A DNA stretch of 64,000 nucleotides from Ricinus communis (GCF_019578655.1 NC_063259.1:3088001-3152000), one strand, 5' to 3'. Counted from the stretch's first letter, positions 49,644 through 63,547 are shown. Made by a program: numbers and translations. Notes: generated by a model not told the origin, from the letters alone.

Positions 49644-51079
49644 TGATGTGTGCTACTTGAGTTAGCTACAATCTAAGGCAGTGTACCTATCGATGCAGTC
49701 TAGCACTAATGGTGAGTATCAAGGTCGTATTCCTTAGGAAAGTGTAAAGTTACTCCTTTGTTCTTTGTTATATTAACCTAAGATGAGTGATGAATAATTT
49801 CTAAACTAACTAATAGCTACAAGCCAATTTCTAAGGGAGATGCAGGAGTAATTGATAACTAAAATAACCAAGGCAAGAAAGCAAACACAAAGGGAACCTA
49901 AACTAGTTGGCAATCAAATAAATGATAAAGGATTGGTGAGTCTAATTATGCCACCCGTGGATGAATTCTTAACCGAATTCGGTTTATCTCTCGAGATAAC
50001 CCAATTCCTAAACCTAATAACCTAATGTTGGAATCTCTTCCTAATGATTGATTCTTAAATTAGCATTAAGCTTTAATCCGCCTCTATTAAGCTTTGTTAA
50101 TTCTTAATTCGGCTAGTTAATTATCCTTATCTCTAAGCGATTATTAACCAGTTCTTGCTATTCAAAATTCCAATTGCCAAATGGACTTCTCAATCACACA
50201 AAGCAATCTAAACACACAATTCATAATGTCTCATGAATAATGCATTATCTTATTAATACTGAAAGCAAGAAGAAGACAAAACTAACCCAAACAATCCAAC
50301 AATATAATACTAAGCCAACATAGTAAAGAAATCCCAATGGATTTAATCAATCTAGCTAATCATGTTCATTATCAAAATCCACAAGAATCCAATTACAACA
50401 ATGAGTAAAGGTAGAGAAAACCCGATAATACCCTTGGATGAGAGTAAACAGCCCCAATTCCTCTTGCTCGAATTGAATCGATTCTTGTTCCTCTTGCTCG
50501 ATTTGAAAACCAGTCAACGAACCTCGCCCAATCTTCAATCTCTGAAGGGAATCCAATTGAAACCTTGATCCAAGTCTCCTTTTCCCTTGGTTCCAGCTCA
50601 GAAAACCCTTAGAGAGAGAGAAATATTAGGGTTTGGGACATTCTCCCCCGCTCTATTTTTTCTTTTCCTCTCTTCTTTCTTTTAATTAATTCCCCCTCTC
50701 GCCGCCAAGAAGGCCGTGTTCCTGGCTGTGTTAGGGACACGGTTTGGTGTTCCTTGCCGTGTTACTCTCTATGGCCATGCTCCCTAAGAACTACTTTTTC
50801 TTTGATGTTTGATGCACCCAACACGGCCGTGTTGGTGCTGTGGGAACATGGCGGTGTTAAAACCCTGTACGGCCTGTTCGAGCTTCCTCATGCTCATACT
50901 TAGCTTGTTTCGGCAGCTTCGGCGTCCAATTATGCTCCAATTCTTCCCTTTATCATCCTTTGACTTCTTTTGGACCTAATGCACATAAACAGATGCATAG
51001 GGTGAGTGTTGGGACCAATTCACATCCAAATGTCCATAAAATCAATCTTAAAAACCCTATGTGTATTTTATGCACATCA
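49644..51079 (-). mobile_element. 5' LTR of element E2 (1436 bp)
   Basis: Starts TGATGTGTGC and ends GCACATCA, with intact TG and CA ends. It is collinear with 45275-46712. A 14-base palindrome with core CACGGCCGTG is at 50820-50833. As the upstream LTR it would carry the promoter, but I could not point to a convincing TATA box. Confidence 0.93.
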
Positions 51080-51788
51080 ATGAGAAACAACATCGTAAGA
51101 GGGGTATATCTATAAATGTTGGAAAATAATCAGTATGAAAAAATAACCTCGTAAAAGAGGTATATTTTTGAATATGAAAAAACAACCCCGTAAGAAGGTA
51201 TATTTGTGAGTATGAGAAAACAACCCCGTGAGAGGGGCGTAATTGTGAATATGAGAAAATGACCACGTGAAATGAATTTTATTTTTTAATATGAGAAAAC
51301 AAGCCCGTAAGAGGGGTATATTTGTAAATAGTATAAAACAACCCCGTAATAGTGGTATATTTATGAGTATGAGAAAACAACCTCGTATGAGGGTTATATT
51401 TGTGAGTATGTAAAAGCAACCTTGTAAGAGGTGGTATATTTGTAGGTATTCGAAAACAACCCCATAAGGGAGGTATATTTGTGAGTAAGAGAGAACAACA
51501 TTGCAATAAGTCGATATTCACGAGTATGAAAAAATAAACACATACAAGGGGTATGTTTCTGAGTATAAGAAAACAAACCCATAAAAAAACTATCTTTATG
51601 AATATGAGAAAACAACCCTGTAAAGTGGTTTATTTTTTAGTATGAGAAAATAATTTCGTAAAAGGGTATATTTTTTTAACATAAAAAATAAACCCGGAAC
51701 AAGGGTATATTTTTAAGTATCATAAAATGAAAGGGGTATACTTTTTAATATGAGAAAACAATCTCGTATGAGGGGTATATTTGTAAAT
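51080..51788 (+). repeat. 39-bp satellite array, block 6 (plus), continuation of block 5
   Basis: Eighteen or so monomers separate the retroelement from the first inversion junction. The first five bases are the right copy of the ATGAG duplication. Marker variants (GTGAGTAAGAG, then CAACATTGCAATAAG, then a GGGGTATGTTTCTGAG monomer) match those at 40060, 44110 and 44880. Confidence 0.95.
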
Positions 51789-51801
51789 ATTTACAAATAT
51801 A
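51776..51801. repeat. Perfect 26-bp palindrome at the satellite inversion junction
   Basis: The half-arm is TATATTTGTAAAT, followed at once by its exact reverse complement with no spacer. The centre is between 51788 and 51789. To the left monomers are plus, to the right minus. The arm is the common GTAAATATT monomer variant, so two opposite monomers meet head to head at a self-complementary point. Confidence 0.95.
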
Positions 51802-52576
51802 ACACTCTTATAGGGTTGCTCTCTAATACTCACAAATACAACCCTCATACTCACAAATGTACCCTACTTACAAGGTTATTTTCTCATACACACAAATATA
51901 CCCCTATTACGGGGTTATTGTCTAATGTTTATAAATATGCCCCTCTTACGTGGTTATTTTCTCATATTAAAATATATACCATTATTATGGAATTATTTTC
52001 TCATACTAAAAAAAAATACCATTCTTACGGGATTGTTTTCTCATATTCATAAACATACCCCTTTTATTGGGTTGCTTCCTCAAATGCACAAATATACCCC
52101 TCATACGGGTTTGTTTTGTTAAATTCATAAACATACAGTTTTTACGGGGTTGTTTTCTCATACTAACAAATATACCCTCTTGTGGGTTTTTTTCTCATAC
52201 TCATAAATATACTCCAGTTACGACGTTATTTTATACTATTTATAAATATACCCCTTTTACGAGATTGTTTTCTCATATTAAAAAATATAGTTCTTTTCAC
52301 GTGGTTGTTTTCCTATACTCACAATTAAGCCCCTCCCACGGGGTTATTTTCTCATACTCACAAATATACCTCTTTGTGGGGTTGTTTTGTCATACTGATA
52401 AATATACCACTTTTACGAGGTTGTTTTCTCATACTAACAAATATACCCCTCTTCCGGTATTGTTTTCCAACATTTACAGATATACCCCTCTTACGAGGTT
52501 GTTTCTCATATTAAAAAATAAAAGTTTTACGAGGTTGTATTCTCATACTCACAATATACCACTCTTATGTGGTTAT
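51789..52576 (-). repeat. 39-bp satellite, inverted segment of about 0.79 kb
   Basis: About 20 monomers stand in minus orientation between plus arrays. It has the same variant types (TCATATTAAAAAATATA, TCTAATATTTAC) as elsewhere. The left edge is the perfect palindrome and the right edge a hairpin-like join at 52571-52587. The segment is too short to be explained by the much larger minus blocks 2 to 4 without a separate event. Confidence 0.93.
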
Positions 52577-52587
52577 TTTTGATAACC
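52571..52587. other. Hairpin-like orientation switch (minus to plus)
   Basis: GGTTAT (52571-52576) and ATAACC (52582-52587) are reverse complements around a five-base loop TTTTG. The symmetry extends imperfectly outward (CTTATG before, CATAAAAG after). The join lies in the A-run beside the GC box. Confidence 0.8.
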
Positions 52588-53353
52588 CATAAAAGGGACA
52601 TATTTTTTACTATAAGAAAATAACCATATAAAAAGAGTATATTTGTGAATAAAGAAAATAAATACATAGGAGGGGTATATTTATACATATGAGAGAGCAA
52701 CCTAGTAAAAGAGGTATATTTATAAATATCAGAAAATAACCCAATAGGAGGGGTATATTTGCAAATAATAAAAAAGACACCGTAACTGGGGTATATTTGT
52801 GAGTATGAGAAAACAACCTCATAAAAAGTGTATGTTTATGACTTTGAGAAAACAACCCCATAAATATAGTGTATTTATGAGTTTGAGAAAAGAACCCCGT
52901 AAAAAGGGTATCATTATGAATATGAGAAAACAACCCCGTTGGAGGGGTATGTTTGTGTGTGTATGAAAGCAACTGGTTATATTTATAAATATTAGAAAAT
53001 AACCCCGTAAGCGGAGTATATTTGAGAGTATAAGAAAATATCCCTGTAAATAGGACATATTTATGAGTATGAGAAAACAACCCCGTACGAGGGGTATATT
53101 TGTGAGTTTTAGAAAGCAACCTTGCAAGAGGGGTACATCTGTAAATATTAGAAATAACCCCGTAAGAGGGGTATATTTGTGACTATGAGAATATAACCCC
53201 GTAAAAAGGGTATATTTATGAATACAAAAAAATAAACCCTTACGAGGGGTATATTTGTGAGTATGAGAAAGCTACCCAGTAAAAGGGCATATTTATGAGT
53301 TTGAGAAAACAACCCCGTAAAAGGGTATATTTGTGAGTATGAGAAAACTACCA

Positions 53354-56300
53354 CATGAAAAGGATTATATTTTCTAATATGAGAAAATAACCCCATAAGA
53401 GGGGTATATTTGTAAATAGTAGAAAATAACCCTGTAACAAGTGTATATTTATGTGTATGATAAAACAACCTCAAAAAAGGAGTATATTTATGAGTATTGG
53501 AAAATAACCCCGTAAAAAGGGTATCTTTATGAATATGAGAAAAAAAACCCCGTATGAGGGATATATTGTAAGTATGACAAAGCAACCTTGTCAGAGGGGT
53601 ATATTTGTAAATACAAGAAAATAACCACATAAGAGGTTATATTTGGGACTATGAGAAAGCAACCCCTTAAAAAAAGAGTATATTTTTGAATATGAGAAAA
53701 CAAACTTGTGCAGGGGATATATTTATGAGTATGAGAATGCTACCCAGGAAAAGGGGTATATTTATGAATATGTGAAAATAACACCATAAGAGGGGTATAT
53801 TTGTAAGTAGGAGAAAATAACCCGGTGAAAAGGATTATATTTTTTAATATGAGAACACAACCTCGTAATAGGGGTATGTTTATAAGTTTTAGAATACAAC
53901 CTCGTAGCTGGGGTATATTTGTGTGTATAAGAAAACAACCTCATAAAATAGGTATATTTATGAGTTTGAGGAAACAATCACGAAAAGAAGGTATCTTTAT
54001 GAATATGAGAAAACAACGCCGTAGGAGGTGTATGTTTGTGAGTGTGTGGAAGCAACTGGTTATATTTGTAAATATTTGAAAATAACCCCGTAAGAGGGGT
54101 ATGTTTGTGAGTATGAGAAAATATCCCTATAAATAGGGTATTTTTATGAATAAAAGAAAACAAACCGTATATTTGTGAGTATAAGAAAGCTACAGAGTAA
54201 AAAGGGTATATTTATGAGTATGAGAAAACAACCCCGTACGAGGGGTATATTTGTGAGTATGAGAAAACAACCACGTTAAAAGAATTGTATTCTTTAATAT
54301 GAGAAAACACCCATAAGAGGATATATTTATGCATATGAGAAAATAACCCCGTGAAAATGGTATCATTATGAATGTGAGACAACAACACCCTTTGAGGGGT
54401 ATATTTATTAGTATGAGAAAGAAACCTCATAAGGGAGGTATATTTGTAAATATTAAAAAACAACCCCGTAAGAGGGTTGTATGTGTGAATATGAGAAAAT
54501 AGCCCTATAAAGATAGTACATTTATGCGTATGAGAAAACAAAACGACACAAGGGGTATATTTGTTTGTATGAGAAAGCAATCTAGGAAAAGCGGTATAGT
54601 TATCAATATGAGAAAACAACCTTTTAAGTGGGGTATATTGTTAAGTATAAGAAAATAATATGTAAAGAGGGTATCTTTATGAATATGTGAAAACAATCCC
54701 GTATGAATAGTATATTTATGAGTATGAGAAAACAACCCCTTAAAAAGAGTATATTTATGAATTTAAGAGAACAACCCGTACGAGAAGTATATATGTGAGT
54801 ATGAGAAAGCAACCCAATAAAAGGGGTATGTTTATGAATATGAGAAAACAACCCCGCAAGAGGGGTATTTTCTTGAGTATGAGAAAACAATTCCATAAAA
54901 GTGGTATGTATTTTAATATAAGAAAACAACCACGTAAGAGGGGCATATTTGTAAATATTAAAAGATAATCCCGTATCAGGGGTACATTTGTGAGTATGAG
55001 AAATCAACCCTGTAAGTGGGCGTATATTTGTGAGTATGAGAAAAAACCCGTAAAATGGATATCTTTATGAATATGTGAAAATAACCCCGCATGAGGATTA
55101 TATTTGTGAGTATGAGAAATCATTCTCATATGATGGACATATTTATGACGATGAGAAAAAGACCCCATAAAAAGAGTATATTTGTGAATAAGAGAAAACA
55201 AATCCGTATGAGGGGTATATTTGTGAGTATGATAAAGAAACCTAGTACGGAGTATATTTATGAATTTGAGAAAAAAAATATCGTAGGAGGAGTAAATTTA
55301 TAAATAGTAGAAAACAACTCTGTATCTGGGGTATATTTATGAGTATGAGAAAACGACTTCATAAAAGAGTATATTTATGAGTTTGAGAAAACAGCCCCAT
55401 AAAAAGGGTATCGTTATGAATATGAGAAAATAACCACGTATTAGGGGTATGTTTATGAGTATGTGAAAGCAACTCCGTAAGAGTGGTATATCTGTAAATA
55501 TTAGAAAATAACCCTATAAGAGGGGTATATTTGTGAGTATGAGAAAATAACCCCGTAAATGGGGTATATTTATGAATATGAAAAAACAAACCAGTACGAG
55601 GGGTATATTTGTGAATATGAGAAAGCTACCCTAGTGAAAGGGGTATATTTATAGATTTGAGAAAACAACCCCGTAAGAGGGGTATAATTATGAGAATGAG
55701 AAAACAAACACGTGAAAAGAATTATATTTTTTAATATGAGAAAAAAACACCATAAGAGGGGTATATTTGTAAATAGTATAAACAACCTCGTGACAGGGGC
55801 ATATTTCTGAGCATGAGAAAACAACGTCATTGAAGGGATATGTTTATGAGTATGAGAAAATAACCATGTAAAAAGGGTTTCTTTATGAATATGACAAAAC
55901 AACCCCATACGAGGGGTATGTTTGTGAGTATATGAAAGCAACCCTGTAAGATGGGTACATTTGTAAATAATAGGAACAACCCTGTAAGAAGGATATATTT
56001 GTGACTATGAAAGAATAACCCCGTAAAAAGGATATATTTTATAAATATGAGAAAATAAACCCGTACGAGGGGTATATTTGTAAGTATGAGAGAGCTACCC
56101 AATAAAAGGGATATATTTATGAGTTTGAGAAGACAACCTTGTAAGAGGGGTATAATTGTGAGTATGAGAAAACAACCACGTGAAAAGGATTCTATTTTTT
56201 AATATGGGAAAATAACCATGTAAGAAGGGTATATTTGTAAATAGTAAAAAACAACCCGTAAGAGGGGCATATTTGTGAGTATGACAAACCAACCCCATAA

Positions 56301-58740
56301 AAGGGATATATTTATGAGTATGGGAAAACAACCCCGTAAAAAGGGTATCTTTATGAATATGAGTAAACAACCCCGTATGAGGGGTATATTTGTATCAATG
56401 AGAAAGCAACCCCGTAAGAGGGGTATATTTGTAAATACTAGAAAACAACCCTGTAAAAGCGGTATATTTATGACTATGAGAAAGCAATCCCATAGAAAGA
56501 GTATATTAATGAATATGAGAAAACAAACGCGTGCGAGGGGTATATTTATGAGTATGAGAAAGCTAACCAAGAAAAGAGGTATATTTATGAATGTGAGAAA
56601 ATAACCCCGTAAGATGGATATATTTGTGAGTATGAGAAACCAACCCGGTGAAAAGGATTATTTATTTTAATATGAGAACGCAACCCTGTAAAAGGAGTAT
56701 ATTTATAATTTGTAGAATACAACACCATAACTATAGTATATTTGTTAGTATGAGAAAACAACCTCATATAAAAACAGTATATTTATGAGTTTGAGAAAAC
56801 AACCCCGTAAAAATGGTATATTTATGAATATGAGAAAACAACCCCGTAGGATGGGTATGTTTGTTAATGTGTGAAAGCAACTGGTTATATTTGTAAATAT
56901 TAGAAAATAACCCCATAAGAGGGATATATTTGTGAGTATGAGAAAATATTCCCGTAAATAGGGTATATTTATGAATATGAGGAAACAAATCTGTACAAGG
57001 GGTATATTTCTGAGTATGAGAAAGCTACCTAGTAGAAAGGATATATTTATGAGTATGATAGAACAACCCCGTAATAAGGGTATTTTTATGTGTATGAGAA
57101 AATAACCTCATAAAAAGGGTATATTTATGAGTATGAGAAAGCAACCTAGTAAAAAGGTATATTTATGAATATGAGAAAACAACCCTGTAGGAGGAGTATA
57201 TTTGTAAATAATAGAAAACAACCCCGTGACTGAGGTATATTTGTGAGTATGAGAAAACGACCTCGAAAAAGGGGTATATTTATGAGTTTGAGAAAACAAC
57301 CCTGTAAAAAGGGTATGGTTATGAATATGAGAAAACAACCCTCGTAATAGGGGTATATGTGTAAATATTAGAAAATAACGCTATAAGAGGGGTATATTTG
57401 TGAGTATGAGAAATTAACCTCGTAAAAGGGTTAAATTTATGAATATGAGAAAACAAACCCATACGAGGGTATATTAGTGAGTATGAGAAAGCTACCCAGT
57501 AAAAGGGATATATTTATGTGCTTGAGAAAGAAATCTCGTAAGAGGATTATAATTGTGAGTATGAGAAAGCAACTATTTTTTTAATATTAGAAAAAAACCC
57601 CGTAAGAGGGGTAGATTTGTAAAAAGTATAAAACAACCCTGTAACAAGAGTATATTTGTGAGTGTGAGAATACAACCTCATAAATGGGATATATTTATAA
57701 GTGTGAGAAATAACCTTGTAAAAAGGGTATCATTATGAATATGACAGAACAACCCCCTATGAGGGGTATCTCTATGAGTATGTGAGAATAACCTTGTAAG
57801 AAGGGTATATTTCTGACTATGAGAAAATAACCCCGTAAAAAGGGTATATTTATGAATATGAGAAAACAATCCCGTACGAGGGGTATATTTATGAGTATGA
57901 GAAAATAACCCCGTAAAAAGGGTATATTTATGAGTTTGAGAAAATAATCCTATAAAAGGGGTATATTTTTGGGTATGAGAAGACAACAACATGAAAAGGA
58001 TTATATTTTTTAATATAAGAAAACAACCCCGTAGGAGGGGTATATTTATAAATATTAGAAAACAACCTCGTAAGAGGAGTATATTTGTGACTATGAGAAA
58101 GCAACCCTGTAAAAAGAGTATATTTATACATATTTGAAAACAAATGCGTGCGAAGGGTATATTTATGGGTATGAGAAAGCTACCTAGGAAAAGGGGTATA
58201 TTTATGAATATAAGAAAATAATCCCGTAAGAGGGGTATATTTGTAAGTATGAGAAAACAACCTGGTGAAAAGGATTATATTTTTTAATTTGAGAACACAA
58301 CCCCGTAAGAGGGGTAATATTTATAAATTGTAGAATACAACCCCGTAACTAGATATATTTGTGAGTGTGTGAAAACAAACTCATAAAAAGGGTATATTTA
58401 TGAGTTAGAGAAAACAACCCTGTAAAAAGTATATCTTTATGAATATAAGAAAACAACCCCATAGGAGGAGTATGTTTATGAGTATGTGAAAGCAACCTAG
58501 TAAGAGGGGTATATCTGTAAATATTAGAAAATTACCCAATAAGAGGGGTATATTTGTGAGTATGAGAAAATATGCCCGTAAATAGTGTATATTTAAGATT
58601 ATGAGAAAATAAACACGTACAATGGGTATATTTGTGAGCATGAAAAAGCTACACAGTAAAAGGGGTATATTTATGAGTATGAGAAAACAACCCCGTGAGA
58701 GGGGTATATTTGTGAGTATGAGAAAACAACCACGTGAAAA
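53354..58740 (+). repeat. 12-monomer higher-order repeat (468 bp)
   Basis: A marker monomer (CGTGAAAAGGATTATATTTT, sometimes CATG or CGGTG) recurs at 53354, 53823, 54274, 55711, 56179, 56646, 57990, 58263 and 58733. Offsets between neighbours include 469, 451, 468, 467, 273 and 470, against 12 x 39 = 468 and 7 x 39 = 273. Neighbouring variants, such as a GAGAACACAACC or GAGAACGCAACC monomer after the marker, repeat in the same order. Confidence 0.8.
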
Positions 58741-61700
58741 GGATTATATTTTTTAGTTTGAGAAAATAACCCGATAAGAGGGGTATATTTGTAAATACTA
58801 GAAAATAACACCGTAATAGTGGTATATTTGTGTGTATGAGAAAACAACCTTATAAAAGGGGTATATTAATGAGTATGAGAAAACAACCCCGTAAAACGGG
58901 TGTCTTTATGAATATGAGAAAATAACCTTGTATGAGGGGTATATTTGTAAGTATGAGAAAGCAACCCCGTAAGAGAAATATATTTGTAAATATTAGAAAA
59001 CAACCCTCTAAGAGGGGTATATTTATGACTATGAGAAAACAACCTCATAAAAAGAGTATATTTATGAATATGAGAAAATAAACTCGTGTGAAGGGTATAT
59101 TTATGAGTATGAGAAAGCTATCTAGTCAAAGGGGTATATTTATGAAAAAGAGGAAACAACCGAGTAAGAGAGATATATTTTTTAGTATAGGAAAGTAATT
59201 TCGTAAAAAGTATATTTTTTAATATGAGAAAACAACCTCGTAAGAGATGTATATTTATGAGTATAAGAAAACAAACACGTAAGAGGAGTATATTTGTAAA
59301 TACTATATAATAACTCTGTAAGAGAGGTATATTTATGAGTATGAGAAAATAACTCCATAACGTGGATATATTCTTTAATATGAGAAAACAACCTCATAAG
59401 AATGATATATTTGTAAATATTAGAAACAACCCCGCAAAAAGGTATCTTTATGAATATGAGAAAATAACACCATAATGAGTGGTACATTTGTGAGTATGAG
59501 ACAACAAACTTATAAAAATGGTATCTTTATGAATATGAGAAAACAAGCCCCTTAAGGGGTATATTTGTAAATATTAGAAAATAACCCTGTATAGGTGGCA
59601 TATTTATGAGTATGAGAAAACAACCTTGTAAAAAAGATATATTTATGAGTTTGAGAAAGCAACCCCGTAAGAGAGGTATATTTATAAATATCAGAAAATA
59701 ACTCCATAAAAGAAATGGTATATTTTTTAATATGAGAAAACATCCTCATAAGATGGGTATATTTCTAAATATTAGAAAACAACCCCATTACAGGGGTATA
59801 TTTGTGAGTTTGAGAAAACAACCTCGTAAAAGAAAACAACCTCGTAAAAAGGGCATCTTTATGAATATAAGAAAACAACCTCGTATATGGGGTTTATTTG
59901 TGAGTATGAGAAAAAAATTATATAAAAGAGGGTATTTTTTTAATATGAAAAAAGAACCCTGTAAGAAGTACATATTTATAAATATTAGAAGATAACCCCA
60001 TAAGAGGGGCACATTTTTTAATATGAGAAAACAACCCCGTAAACGAGGTATCTTTTTTAATATGAGAAAACAATGTCTTTGGAGGGGTATATTTGCGAGC
60101 ATGAGAAAACAACCTCATAAAGAAGTTATATTTATGAGTTTCAGAAAATAATCCCGTAAAAGGGGTATATTTGTGAGTATGAAAAAGCGACCCCGTATAA
60201 CAGGTATATTTGTAAGTATGAGAAAGCAACCCTGTATGAGGATATAATTGTGAGCATGAGAAAATAACCTTGTAAGAGAGGTATATTTATAAGTACAGAA
60301 AAACAACCCCGTATGTTGGGAATATGTTTGAGCATGAGAAAACAATTAGGTAAAAGAAATATATTTTTTAATATGAAAAAACAACCCCGTAAGAGGGACA
60401 TATTTATAAATATTAGAATAAAAACCGCGTAATATGGGTACATATGTGAGTATGAGAAAACAATCCCATAAAAAGAGTATATTTTTTAATATAAGAAAAC
60501 AACCCCAAAAGAGGAGTATATTTGTAAATATTAGAAGATAACCCCGTAATGGGGAATATTTGTGAGTGTGAGAAAATAATCTCATAAAAGTGGTATTTTT
60601 TAATATGAGGAAAGAAGCTCATAGGAGGGGTATATTTATAAATATTAGAAAACAACATAGTAAGAGGGGTATATTTGTGAGCATGAGAAACAAACCCTTA
60701 AAAGGGGTGTATTTTTTAATATGAGAAACAACCTCGTAAAAAAAGTATATTTATGAGTATGACAAAACAATCCTCTCTGAGGGATATATTTTTGATTATG
60801 TGAGAACAACCTCGTAAGGGGGATATATTTGCGAGTATGAAGAAACAACCTTATAAATAAGGTATAGTTATGAGTATGAGAAACAAATCCCGTAAGAGTG
60901 GTATACTTGTAAGTATGAGAAAACAACCCAATGTATAGGGTATATTTTCTAATATGAGAAAAAACCTCATCAGAGGGTTATATTAGTAAATATTAGAAAA
61001 TAACCCCGTAAGAGGAGTATATTTGTGAGTATGAGAAAATAACTCCATAAAATGGTATATTTTTTAATATGAGAAAACAACCTCGTAAGAGGGATATATT
61101 TATAAATATCAGAAATAACCCCGTAAAAAGGGTATGTTTATGAATATGAGAAAATAACCTCGTATGAGTAGTACATTTGTGAGTATGAGACAAAAAATCT
61201 GTAAAAATGGTATCTTTATGAATATGAGAAAACAACCCCCTATGAGGGATATATTTGTGAGTATGAGAAAACAACCTCGTAAAAAAGATATATTTATGAG
61301 TAGGAGAATACAACCCCGTAAGAGGGGTATATTTATGAATATGAGAAAATAACCCCATAAAAGAACTATATTTTTTAATATGAGAAAACAACCCCGTAAG
61401 ATGGGTATATTTGGAAATATTAGAAAACAACTCCATAACAGGGGTATATTTGTGAGTATGAGAAAACAACCTCATAAAAAGGGCATCTTTATGAATATAA
61501 GAAAAGAACCTCGTATGAGGGGTATTATTGTGAGTATGAGAAAGCAATCACGTAAGAGGGTTATATTTGTGAGTCTGAGAAAACAATTATATAAAAGGGG
61601 TATATTTTTTCATATGAAAAAATAACCCCATAAGAGGTACATATTTATAAATTTTAGAAGATAAACCTCGTAAGAGGGGCACATTTTTTAGTATGAGAAA

Positions 61701-62030
61701 ACAACCCCGTAAAAAGGGTATATTTTTTAATGAGAAAATAACCCTATAAGAGGACTAGATTTGTAAATATTAGAAAACAACCCCGTAACAAGGGAATATT
61801 TGTGAGTAGGAGAAAAGAATCAGGTAAAATGGTTATTTTTTAATATAGGAAAACAACCACGAAAGAGGAGTATATTTATAAATATTATAAATAACCCCGT
61901 AAGATGGGTATATTTGTGAGCATGAGAAAACAACCTCATAAAAGAAATTTATTTTTTAATATGAGAAACTATCTCGTAAGGAGGGTATATTTATAAATAT
62001 TAGAAAACAACCCCGTAAGAGGGGTATATT

Positions 62031-62190
62031 TTTTATTATGTGAAAACAACCTTGTAAAAAAAGGAGTATATTTTTTAATATGAAAGAACAACCACGTAAG
62101 AGGGGTATATTTTTATTATGTGAAAACAACCTTGTAAAAAAAGGAGTATATTTTTTAATATGAAAGAACAACCACGTAAGAAGGGTATAT
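62031..62190 (+). repeat. Recent 80-bp (two-monomer) tandem duplication
   Basis: Positions 62031-62110 and 62111-62190 agree at every base I compared except one in the GC box (AGGGG against AAGGG). The unit includes the unusual TTTTATTATGTGAAAACAAC and a seven-A run. This is far more similar than typical neighbours. Confidence 0.9.
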
Positions 62191-63547
62191 TTATAAATAT
62201 TAGAAGACAACCTCGGAAGAGGGATATAGTTGCGAGTATGAGAGAACAACCTTGTAAAAGGGGTATATTTATGAATATGAGAAAATAACCCTGTATCAGG
62301 AGTGTATTTCTAAGTATGAGAAAATAACCTCAGAAAAAGAGTACATTTATCAATGTGAGGAAACAAATTGGTACAAGGGGTACATTTGTGAAAAGGGATA
62401 TATTTATCAATCTACAACCCCATAAGTTGGGTATATTTTTTAGTATGTCAAAATAATTCTATAAAAAGTTTATATTTTTTAACATGAAGAAATAACTCCA
62501 TAAGAGGGGCATATTTATAAATATTAGAAAACAATCTCTTAACAGGTGTATGTTTGTAAGTATCAGAAAACAAACCCGTAAAAGGATATATTTTTCTAAT
62601 ATGAGAAAAGAACCTTGTAAGAGGGGTATATTTATAAACATTAGAAAACAACCACGTAGGAGGGTTATATTTGTGAGTATGAGAAAACAAGCTCGTAAGA
62701 AAGGGTATCTTTGTGAATATAAGAAAACAACCGCATATAAGGGAAATATTTTTTAGTATGAGAAAAAAATTCCGCAAAAGGGACCAATATTTTTTAATAT
62801 AAGAAAATAACCCCGCAAGAGGTGTATATTTATGAGTATGAGAAAACAACGCCGTAAAAAGGGTATATCTTTTAATATTAGAAAACAACCACGTAAGAAG
62901 AGTATATTTGTAAATATTAGAAAATAATCCCGTAAGAGCGATATATTTGTAAGTCTAAGAAAATAACCCCTTATGAAGGGTATATTTGTGAGTATGAGAA
63001 AGCAACCCCAAAATTTAACTAAATTTGTATATATTAAAAAATAATCCCGCAAGAGGGGTATATTTGTGAGTATGAGAAAGCAAACCTATAAGAGGGGTAT
63101 ATTTATGAGTATGAGAAAGCAATATAGTAAAAGGGGTATATTTATGAATATAAGAAAATAAGTCCATAAGAGGGATATGTTTCTTAGTATGAGAAAATAA
63201 TTCCGTAAAGGGGTATATTTTTTAATATGAGAAAATAATCTCGTAAGAAGGTTATATTTGTAAATATTAGAGAACAACCTAGTAACAGTGATATATTTTT
63301 TAATATGAGAAAGAAACCTTTGTTAGAACGGTATACTTGTGAGTTTGTGGAAACAACCCCCTAAAAAGGGCATTTTTATGACTATGTGAAAACAATCCCG
63401 GATGAGGCGTATATTTGTGAGTATGACAAATGCAACCTCGTAAGAGGTGTAAATTTATAAATATTATAAAACAACCCTGTAAGAGGGGTATAATTGTGAG
63501 TATGAGAAAACAACCACGTAAAAAGAGTATATTTATGAATATAAGAA

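Larger units (their letters stand above)
45275..51079 (-). mobile_element. Complete non-autonomous Athila-like LTR retrotransposon (E2), 5805 bp
   Basis: Structure on the minus strand: 5' LTR (51079-49644), primer binding site, decayed gag with zinc knuckle, fused linker ORF, long non-coding 3' region, polypurine tract, 3' LTR (46712-45275), with a perfect ATGAG duplication outside. The internal region is only 2.9 kb. There is no protease, reverse transcriptase, RNase H or integrase. It is therefore of the gag-only or TR-GAG kind and needed proteins from an autonomous partner. By eye the LTRs differ at about six of the first 90 aligned positions and less densely afterwards, so the insertion is not recent. 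It sits inside the satellite, so the array predates it. Confidence 0.93.
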
